A stretch of DNA of 14,613 nucleotides, from NCBI GenBank assembly GCA_016649475.1, contig JAENXP010000010.1:1-14613 (forward strand), written 5' to 3'. Below the pieces are notes generated by a model, which was not told where the DNA came from, did no database searches, and worked only from the letters and a program-made list of their open reading frames with translations. Below are positions 8,406-14,613 of this stretch, one piece after another. Position 1 is the first letter of the stretch. Every line of letters begins with the position of its first letter. Both the position numbers and the translations under genes were made by a program. Source of the stretch: Burkholderiales bacterium (lineage in GTDB: Bacteria > Pseudomonadota > Gammaproteobacteria > Burkholderiales > SG8-39).

Positions 8406-8870
8406 TTACTTCTTCTTGCGAAAATCGTCGTGGCAGGCTTTGCACGCCTTGCCGGTCGCGCCGAACTGCGCCTTGATGGCGTCCAGATTGCCGCCCTTGG
8501 CAACCTCGGCGAGTTTGCTCATTTCCTGTTGCATCTTCTCCTCGGCCGATTTAAATTTGGCCGCATCCGTCCAGATCTCAGGCTTGGCATCGGTGTCACC
8601 GGTGTCGGTTCCGGCAACAAAACCGGCAAATGGCAACTTCGACATCTGTTCCGCGATAGCCGCGTTCATGGCGACCTCGTCCTTGTCGTAGGGCTTCTCC
8701 CCCTTGACTACCGGCGCGATGCGGCCGAAATGCTGGGCCATGACGAACAGCGCCGACTTGCGGTACTTGATCGCGTCCTCCGCCTTCTTGAACGGTGCCT
8801 GCGCTTGCACGCCAGCGGCGATACCGAAGGCCAGCAACAAACCTACAACCAACTGCGAAAATGACTTCAT
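8406..8870 (-). CDS. Cytochrome c' (periplasmic class II c-type cytochrome)
   Basis: A 154-residue precursor. A signal peptide (MKSFSQLVVGLLLAFGIAAG) is followed by a likely cleavage after VQA (residue 23). The mature part is alpha-helical and carries the haem site near its C-terminus, CKACH (143-147), with basic DDFRKKK closing the chain; this is the class II pattern of a four-helix bundle with a five-coordinate haem. Known members bind NO and CO and are linked to nitrosative-stress protection, often in denitrifiers. AGAAGGAG (8884-8877), six bases before the ATG, is a near-perfect ribosome-binding site. It sits downstream of purB on the same strand, 226 bases away, and is convergent with the cytochrome b gene. 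Close relatives are also called cytochrome c-556, so the NO role is inferred. Confidence 0.9.
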   Translation of the reverse strand: MKSFSQLVVGLLLAFGIAAGVQAQAPFKKAEDAIKYRKSALFVMAQHFGRIAPVVKGEKPYDKDEVAMNAAIAEQMSKLPFAGFVAGTDTGDTDAKPEIWTDAAKFKSAEEKMQQEMSKLAEVAKGGNLDAIKAQFGATGKACKACHDDFRKKK

Positions 8871-9096
8871 GAAAACTCCTTCTGAGGGTTGTTTTGTCGA
8901 GGCCTTTTCCGGCCCAATGTTTACAGCGGCCCGAATGTATCAAATTCCTGCCGGTCGGTCCTGGTCAACTCGCACCAACCGGCCGGGCGACCCTGTCACA
9001 GGTCTACCCGGGCTCTAGGCGCATACACAGCCGCATGCGGTTTTATTCCGGGAAAGCGCAAAAAAACCTGGCTCCGCCCGCAGGCGGCGGGCGCCC
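8871..9096. other. Intergenic region upstream of the cytochrome c' gene
   Basis: No ORF of interest is seen. It contains small dyads: CCTGT-C-ACAGG (8992-9002), CCGGTCGGT/ACCAACCGG with one mismatch (8951-8959/8974-8982), and CCGCATGCGG (9031-9040). Any of these could be a regulatory site for the cytochrome gene. TTGACC and TTGATA occur on the minus strand, but neither has a convincing -10 at the right distance. The right end holds the probable purB terminator. Confidence 0.4.
9060..9093 (-). terminator. Possible intrinsic terminator of purB
   Basis: On the minus strand CGCCCGC (9093-9087) and GCGGGCG (9081-9075) form a 7-bp GC stem four bases after the purB stop, followed by seven T (9066-9060). 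Eight bases separate the stem from the T-run, more than is ideal, so efficiency is uncertain. Confidence 0.45.
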
Positions 9097-10503
<1,407 letters not shown>

Positions 10504-10542
10504 TGCGCGCCTGTGCAATGCGCCGGAGCGCGCTAGCGCCGA

Positions 10543-10551
10543 TGCTATAAT
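10543..10551 (+). promoter_or_regulatory. Extended -10 promoter for the GST gene
   Basis: TGCTATAAT has the TGn extension and a perfect -10, 36 bases before the GST ATG. The sequence at the -35 distance (CCGGAG) does not match. With its next two bases it is almost identical to the yajC promoter (TGTTATAATTC). Confidence 0.6.
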
Positions 10552-10587
10552 TCGGCCCGTTCCAGTCGAGTCCGCGGCAAATACACC

Positions 10588-11232
10588 ATGAAACTACTCG
10601 GTACTCTCACCAGCCCCTATGTGCGCAAGGCACGGGTCGTGCTGGCCGAAAAAAGGATCGACTATACCTTTGAGCTGGAGGACCCCTGGGACGAAAAATC
10701 CAGGGTTGCCGACGCCAACCCCCTGGCCAAGGTTCCGGTGCTGGTGCTCGACGACGACAGCACCCTGTTCGATTCGCGGGTGATCGTTGAATTTCTCGAC
10801 GGCGTGTCTCCGATCAGCCGCCTGATCCCCCACGACAATCGCGAGAAAATCGAAGTCAAGCGCTGGGAGACGCTGGCTGACGGCGTGATCGAGGCTGCGG
10901 TCGCGGTGGTGCTCGAGCGCCGCCGTCAGGCGAAACAACAGAGCGACGCCTTCATCAAACGCCAGATGGACAAGATCGAACGCGGCCTGGCGGTGATGGC
11001 AAGGGACCTCGGCGAGCAGCCCTGGTGCACCGGTAATGTCTTTACCCTGGCCGACATCGCCTGCGGCGTTGCCCTCGGCTATCTCGACTTCCGCCACGGG
11101 ACCTACGATTGGCGCGTGCTGCACGCGAACCTGGCGAAACTGGCGGCAAAACTGGCGGAGCGCCCATCCTTCGCCGACACCTTGCCGCGGGAAGTGCAAG
11201 CACCTGCTCCGGCATCGCGCAAGAAAATCTGA
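10588..11232 (+). CDS. Glutathione S-transferase family protein, YibF-like
   Basis: A 214-residue cytoplasmic protein with an N-terminal thioredoxin-like domain (1-~78) and a C-terminal helical domain (~85-200). The N-terminal motif LGTLTSPYVRKARVVLAEK and the cis-proline segment NPLAKVPVLV, then LFDSRVIVEFLD, match the YibF-type bacterial GSTs; Ser9 of TSPYVRK stands where the catalytic serine or cysteine sits. The C-terminal domain has FTLADIACGVALGYLDFR, the usual helix-capping element. Substrate is unknown: members range from detoxifying transferases to proteins with no proven activity. It starts 126 bases from purB on the opposite strand and converges on mnmA, 50 bases away. In the E. 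coli order the mnmA-purB interval holds hflD; this gene lies there instead. Confidence 0.88.
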   Translation: MKLLGTLTSPYVRKARVVLAEKRIDYTFELEDPWDEKSRVADANPLAKVPVLVLDDDSTLFDSRVIVEFLDGVSPISRLIPHDNREKIEVKRWETLADGVIEAAVAVVLERRRQAKQQSDAFIKRQMDKIERGLAVMARDLGEQPWCTGNVFTLADIACGVALGYLDFRHGTYDWRVLHANLAKLAAKLAERPSFADTLPREVQAPAPASRKKI

Positions 11233-11236
11233 ATCC

Positions 11237-11273
11237 GGCTGCGCGCAGCCGTCTGCGCCGGTCGCGGCGCCGC
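11237..11273. other. Two GC palindromes between convergent GST and mnmA genes
   Basis: GGCTGCGCGCAGCC (11237-11250) and GCGGCGCCGC (11264-11273) are perfect palindromes in the 50-base gap where the two transcripts meet. They could slow or end transcription from both sides. Neither has a T-tract, so they are not standard intrinsic terminators. Confidence 0.4.
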
Positions 11274-11282
11274 TACCCCGGT

Positions 11283-12488
11283 CTACTGTATCACCCCCCC
11301 GCCCAGGCACACTTCGCCCTGGTACAGCACCGCCGATTGCCCCGGCGTAATCGCCCATTGCGGCTGCTCGAATGCGAGTTCAAGCAAATCATTCTCGAGG
11401 CGGCCAATACGGCAGGGCGCGTCTGCCTGCCGGTAACGCGTCTTCGCCGCATAGGCGGATGCCGCATCCGGCGCGCCGCCGCTGACCCAGGAAAGATCCG
11501 CGGCGCGCAGGCCGCTCTTGAGCAACAGCGGATGTTCGTGGCCGGACACCACTACGAGTTCGTTCTTCTCCATGTCCTTGGCCGCGACATACCATGCCTC
11601 CCCTTCGCTCCCGCCGCCTTTCACTCCGCCTATGCCTATGCCCTTCCTCTGCCCCAGGGTGTAGAAAGCGAGGCCCACGTGCTCGCCGATCACCCTGCCC
11701 TCCGCTGTGCGGATCGGGCCGGGCGTGTGCGGCAGATAGCGGTTGAGGAATTCGCGGAACGGACGCTCGCCGATGAAACAGATGCCGGTGGAGTCTTTCT
11801 TGGCATGCACCGGCAGGCCGGCCTCCCTGGCGATCCTGCGCACCTCGGTTTTTTGCAGCTGCGCCAGCGGAAACATTGCGCTTGCGAGCTGGGCCTGGCT
11901 CAGGCGGTGCAAAAAATAGCTCTGGTCCTTGCTCCTGTCCGCCGCTTTGAGCAGTTCGAAACGCCCTGCTCCCGCGCCGGCACCGCTTTCACCAACACCG
12001 GCGTCTATACGACGGACGCCGGCACCGCTTCCACCAACGCCGGCGTCTATACGACGGACGCCGGCACCGCTTTCACCAACGCCGGCGTCCACACGACGGA
12101 CGCCGGCGTAGTGCCCCGTAGCGATGCGCCCGGCGCCGAGTGCGGTGGCGTGATCGAGAAAGGCGCGGAACTTGATTTCAGCGTTGCACAACACGTCCGG
12201 GTTGGGCGTGCGCCCGGCCTGATATTCCGCGAGGAAGGCGCTGAATACGCGCTCCTTGTATTCGACGGCGAAATTGACCGCCTCCAGCTCGATGCCGATC
12301 ACGTCCGCGACCGCGGCGCAATCGATCAGGTCCTGGCGCGTGGAGCAATACGCGTCATCGTCGTCGTCCTCCCAGTTCTTCATGAACAGGCCGACGACGT
12401 CGAAGCCGGCGCGTTTCAACAGCAGCGCGGCCACCGACGAATCCACCCCGCCGGACATGCCGACGATGATTTTTTCCTTAGCGCTCAT
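11283..12488 (-). CDS. mnmA: tRNA-specific 2-thiouridylase MnmA, with a repeat-encoded insertion
   Basis: A 401-residue protein (E. coli MnmA 368). It adenylates and thiolates U34 of tRNA-Lys, Glu and Gln in the cytoplasm, taking sulfur from the Tus relay. The PP-loop GMSGGVDSS (10-18) binds ATP; Cys101 ([12 protein letters not shown]) and Cys237 ([11 protein letters not shown]) are the two catalytic cysteines; [13 protein letters not shown] (185-197) and [14 protein letters not shown] are conserved. Residues about 132-175, between [10 protein letters not shown] and [15 protein letters not shown], are three near-identical 14-residue repeats rich in Gly/Ala, which relatives lack as far as I recall. 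The frame is intact and catalytic residues are unaffected. It lies 72 bases after the secreted-protein gene; no strong ribosome-binding site is seen. Confidence 0.97.
   Translation of the reverse strand: MSAKEKIIVGMSGGVDSSVAALLLKRAGFDVVGLFMKNWEDDDDDAYCSTRQDLIDCAAVADVIGIELEAVNFAVEYKERVFSAFLAEYQAGRTPNPDVLCNAEIKFRAFLDHATALGAGRIATGHYAGVRRVDAGVGESGAGVRRIDAGVGGSGAGVRRIDAGVGESGAGAGAGRFELLKAADRSKDQSYFLHRLSQAQLASAMFPLAQLQKTEVRRIAREAGLPVHAKKDSTGICFIGERPFREFLNRYLPHTPGPIRTAEGRVIGEHVGLAFYTLGQRKGIGIGGVKGGGSEGEAWYVAAKDMEKNELVVVSGHEHPLLLKSGLRAADLSWVSGGAPDAASAYAAKTRYRQADAPCRIGRLENDLLELAFEQPQWAITPGQSAVLYQGEVCLGGGVIQ
11976..12107. repeat. mnmA: 42-bp tandem repeat (three copies) inside mnmA
   Basis: Copies lie at 11976-12017, 12018-12059 and 12060-12101, with a start of a fourth (GCCGGC, 12102-12107). 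They differ at only a few positions. In MnmA each reads AGVRR-(V/I)-DAGVG-(E/G)-SG. Every unit is itself two 21-bp halves that both begin GCCGGCGT on the coding strand (AGVRRID and AGVGESG), so it looks like stepwise duplication. The 42-bp period keeps the reading frame whatever the copy number. The array starts at the native AGVRR codons, which suggests expansion from the gene's own sequence. Confidence 0.95.
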
Positions 12489-12560
12489 TGCGATATGAAG
12501 GAATACCTGCCCTCATGCTCCCCTGTATTTGCCGTCGCAAATCCATTTGGCGTCGGGTTC

Positions 12561-13124
12561 CTAGTAGACACTGGGCGTCTTTCCCGCGAGCCAGTCGTCG
12601 AAGGGCAACACCGCCGCTGGCTGCCCATTGTCGAAAAACCAGCTATCGACGATAAATACCTTCTGCGTTTCCCGCTCGCGGATGCGCGCGGCCCAGTGAT
12701 CTGCGATGAAAAAGCGCGTGCGCATGAACGGCTCGAGCACCTCATGGAATCGGAGCCAGCCCCGCGCCTGAAACAGCGAGAGAAAGGCGCTGGTATTGGT
12801 CGAATGGTCGATGCAGTCCATCTTTCCATTATCCCCGCCGTCGGCGTAATTGCCGCCCCGGTCGCGCCAGACCGGTGTCTGCTCGCCCGCGATCGCGTAC
12901 ATGCGGCCGATGACCACGGAGATCACCTCGCGCTCGGCTGCGGCATCGCCTGCGGCCGCGAGCTGCTGCCGCATGGCCTCGAGCCGCTCTTCAGCATAGA
13001 CCACCGGCGCCTTGGCATAACAGCCGTAGTTGTAGCAGATCGTCAGTTCCTCGGCGTGCGCGCTCAAACCAGTCAGGGCGAGCACGCCCAGCAGCGCAAG
13101 TCCGCGCGCGGCGCCGCTACGCAT
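12561..13124 (-). CDS. Secreted protein of unknown function, possible transglutaminase-like/cysteine-peptidase fold
   Basis: A 187-residue protein with a signal peptide (basic MRSGAAR, hydrophobic core to about 20, likely cleavage after SAHA at 24), so probably periplasmic. I do not recognise a named family. The mature part starts with a Cys pair (Cys30, Cys35 in CYNYGC), then a predicted helical stretch. Next come KMDCIDHSTNTSAFLSLF (Cys104 at a helix start), IADHWAARI (His143) and VFIVDSWFFDNG (Asp160). That Cys-His-Asp order and spacing resembles transglutaminase-like hydrolases; this is inference from pattern only. Its ATG lies inside the last codons of nudJ (8-bp overlap, ATGCGTAG), indicating translational coupling. 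mnmA follows after 72 bases that hold a small ATTTGC/GCAAAT hairpin (12527-12542). Confidence 0.75.
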   Translation of the reverse strand: MRSGAARGLALLGVLALTGLSAHAEELTICYNYGCYAKAPVVYAEERLEAMRQQLAAAGDAAAEREVISVVIGRMYAIAGEQTPVWRDRGGNYADGGDNGKMDCIDHSTNTSAFLSLFQARGWLRFHEVLEPFMRTRFFIADHWAARIRERETQKVFIVDSWFFDNGQPAAVLPFDDWLAGKTPSVY

Positions 13125-13575
13125 AATCGATCAGTACATCCAGCGGATAGCGCCTGCCGGCGAGATAGTCCTCCACGCAGTGCAATACCAGCGGGCTGCG
13201 GTGGCGCTCGCGCGAAGCGCGTATCTCTTCAGCGTGCAGCCACACCGCGCGCACAATGCCCTCATCGAGCCGGCGCCCGCTCTCGTGCCCGCCCAGTTCG
13301 CCGCAAAAGGCGAAGCGCAAATAGGTTACGCCCGCGCCCGACGCCGAGTCCGGCTTGCGCCAGCGATAGATGCCCACCAGTTCGCGCGGCTGAAAATGCC
13401 AGGCCGATTCCTCCAGCACTTCGCGCCTACAACCCGCGACCAGCGATTCGTGCTGCTCCAGATGCCCGGCCGGCTGGTTGTACACGAGCCGGCCCTCGTC
13501 CTCCTCCTCGACCAGCAGGAACTGCCCGCCGCGCTCTATCACCGCGGCCACCGTGACATTGGGTCGCGGATCCAC
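13117..13575 (-). CDS. nudJ: NUDIX hydrolase, NudJ-like phosphatase
   Basis: A 152-residue protein (E. coli NudJ 153). E. coli NudJ removes phosphate from thiamin precursors (HMP-PP, thiamin-PP) and nucleoside di/triphosphates. N-terminal NVTVAAVIERGGQFLLVEE and NQPAGHLEQHESL are typical of the NudJ group. The Nudix box runs from Gly37: G-x5-E43-x7-R51-E52-V-L-E55-E56-S-A58-W. The usual Gly near its end is Ala, while all metal-binding glutamates are kept. The C-terminal HRSPLVLHCVEDYLAGRRYPLDVL also matches NudJ. The start is GTG at 13575, two bases after the aminotransferase stop; no strong ribosome-binding site is visible, so reinitiation is likely. In E. coli nudJ directly precedes mnmA. 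Confidence 0.9.
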   Translation of the reverse strand: MDPRPNVTVAAVIERGGQFLLVEEEDEGRLVYNQPAGHLEQHESLVAGCRREVLEESAWHFQPRELVGIYRWRKPDSASGAGVTYLRFAFCGELGGHESGRRLDEGIVRAVWLHAEEIRASRERHRSPLVLHCVEDYLAGRRYPLDVLIDYA

Positions 13576-13577
13576 GG

Positions 13578-14613
13578 TCAGCGGCTGTTGCTGCGGATGA
13601 ATTCCGCCATGCGCGCCACGCCTTCCGTGATGGCCTGGTCGGAGGCCGCATAGGAAAAGCGGATGTGCTGCCCCTCGTCGGGCACGCGCGCGCCGAAATG
13701 GATGTCCGCGAGCACCGCCACCCCTGCTTCATTCAACAGGCGCTTGCGCAGCGCCTCCGAATCCCTGGAACCTGTCATGCGGCAGGCTTCGGTGACATTG
13801 GGCCAGGCGTAGAACGCGCCGCCGGGCAGTTTGCAGCTCACGCCCGGCACCTTGTTCAACAGTCCCACGATCAGGTCGCGCCGCGAAAGAAAGCTCGCGC
13901 GCATTTTGCGCGGCTCGTCCTGCGGACCGGTGAGCGCCTCGACAGCGGCCCATTGGCTGATATGCGAAGCGCAGGAGTCGGTGTTGGTTACCCAGCGCAC
14001 GAACTGCGGCGCGAGGACGGGATTCGACGCAAAACCGATGCGCCAGCCGGTCATGGCCCAGGTCTTGGAAGCCCCGTCGGAAATGATGGTGCGCTCGTAC
14101 ATTCCCGGCAAGGACGCGATCGAGGCGAATTCGCCCTCGTACAACAGGCGCGAATAGATTTCGTCGGCGAAAATCCAGATATCGGGATGCCGGCGCAGCA
14201 CCGCGGCGATGTCCTCCAGATCCTTTTTCGTCAGGATGCCGCCGGTCGGGTTGTGCGGCGAATTGAGGATCAGCAGTTTGGTCCTGGGCGTGATCTTCGC
14301 CTCGAGCTCGGCCGGATCGAAAGCGAAGTTGCGCGCCTCGCGCAGATACAGCGGCACCGGCACCGCGCCGCAGGCGAGGATCTGCGACTCATAGATCGGA
14401 AAGCCCGGATTGGGATAGATCACCTCGTCGCCCACGCCGTAATCCGTGGTGCACAGGATGCTGTAGGCAATGAAAGGCTTCGCACCCGCGCCGATTACCA
14501 CATGCTCCGGATCGATGGACAAGCCGCGCAGGCGCCCCATGTCCGCGGCCGCCGCCGCGCGCAGCTCGGCAATCCCGGCCGAAGGCGTATAGCCATGGCG
14601 CCCCTCGCGTATC
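13578..14613 (-). CDS. Class I/II PLP-dependent aminotransferase, 5' end beyond the window
   Basis: 344 residues are visible; about 50-60 N-terminal residues lie outside, since the frame is open to the edge and relatives are about 395-400. The first visible residues (REGRHGYTPSAGIAELRAA) are the conserved substrate-entry region, so the in-frame ATG at 14540 is not the true start. Fold-type I signatures are SPHNPTGG (Asn contacting PLP), FADEIYSRLLYEG (Asp and Tyr on the ring), SDGASKTWAMTGWRIGF with the Schiff-base lysine, and IRFSYAAS with the arginine binding substrate carboxylate. The subgroup resembles aspartate/alanine-type aminotransferases; the substrate cannot be fixed. It is probably an upstream gene of the nudJ-secreted protein-mnmA transcript, with only two bases before nudJ. 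Confidence 0.92.
   Translation of the reverse strand, partial: IREGRHGYTPSAGIAELRAAAAADMGRLRGLSIDPEHVVIGAGAKPFIAYSILCTTDYGVGDEVIYPNPGFPIYESQILACGAVPVPLYLREARNFAFDPAELEAKITPRTKLLILNSPHNPTGGILTKKDLEDIAAVLRRHPDIWIFADEIYSRLLYEGEFASIASLPGMYERTIISDGASKTWAMTGWRIGFASNPVLAPQFVRWVTNTDSCASHISQWAAVEALTGPQDEPRKMRASFLSRRDLIVGLLNKVPGVSCKLPGGAFYAWPNVTEACRMTGSRDSEALRKRLLNEAGVAVLADIHFGARVPDEGQHIRFSYAASDQAITEGVARMAEFIRSNSR

Noticed and set aside
8900..8990. Promoter for cytochrome c' (TTGACC or TTGATA boxes)
   Set aside because: Neither box has an acceptable -10 at 16-18 bases and no full FNR-type palindrome (TTGAT-N4-ATCAA) is present.
11976..12107. Tandem repeats considered as a CRISPR array
   Set aside because: The copies are contiguous with no unique spacers and keep the mnmA reading frame. 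This is a coding minisatellite.
12484..12519. 12-codon minus-strand leader ORF overlapping the mnmA start
   Set aside because: An ATG at 12515 reads [12 protein letters not shown] and stops just inside mnmA, but the purine stretch GGGGAG lies only one base before its ATG, too close to act. Too weak to list.
11109..13556. Plus-strand ORF of 815 codons
   Set aside because: It overlaps mnmA, the secreted-protein gene and nudJ, all clearly real on the other strand. Its composition (Arg/Ala/Pro rich, no domain) is that of a shadow frame; its repeat is the antisense of the mnmA minisatellite.

Overview
The window is GC-rich chromosomal DNA, most likely from a betaproteobacterium of the Nitrosomonadales/Rhodocyclales kind. 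I infer this from protein style, from the queA-tgt-yajC-secD-secF order, and from a CoA-dependent aromatic flavoenzyme of the type known from Azoarcus/Thauera. Genus cannot be fixed from the sequence alone. Nearly everything is housekeeping or respiratory core. I see no insertion sequence, phage, CRISPR array or defence island.

Layout. (1) 1-1453, minus: N-terminal 484 residues of a monooxygenase/old-yellow-enzyme fusion flavoprotein, cut by the left edge. (2) 1454-1880: a 264-bp gap with a hairpin, a possible 16-codon ORF and an operator-like palindrome; then tRNA-Leu(CAA) on the minus strand, back to back with the queA promoter. (3) 1881-8325, plus: queA-tgt (queuosine), a REP-like structured spacer, yajC-secD-secF (Sec translocon accessory complex), then a cytochrome b561-type membrane protein. 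(4) 8406-8870, minus: periplasmic cytochrome c', convergent with the cytochrome b and followed by a strong terminator. (5) 9097-10461, minus: purB, divergent from a YibF-like glutathione-S-transferase gene (10588-11232, plus). (6) 11283-14613, minus: a compact run reading aminotransferase (cut by the right edge), nudJ, a secreted protein with a possible transglutaminase-like triad, and mnmA.

How it fits together. Three genes act on tRNA: queA and tgt build queuosine at wobble position 34, and mnmA 2-thiolates wobble uridine. The nudJ-mnmA-(hflD)-purB block of E. coli is recognisable here but rearranged: a secreted protein sits between nudJ and mnmA, and an opposite-strand GST occupies the mnmA-purB interval where hflD would be. 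The b-type/c'-type cytochrome pair may form a small respiratory or NO-handling module.

Most unusual points: three 42-bp minisatellite copies add about 44 residues to MnmA; the secreted protein has a C-H-D triad pattern and is translationally coupled to nudJ; a 104-bp structured spacer with GGGGACA/TGTCCCC ends separates secD from secF; a tiny ORF lies behind a purine-rich ribosome-binding site held in a hairpin loop; and overlapping opposed -10 elements lie between tRNA-Leu and queA. None of these amounts to a clearly new multi-gene system.
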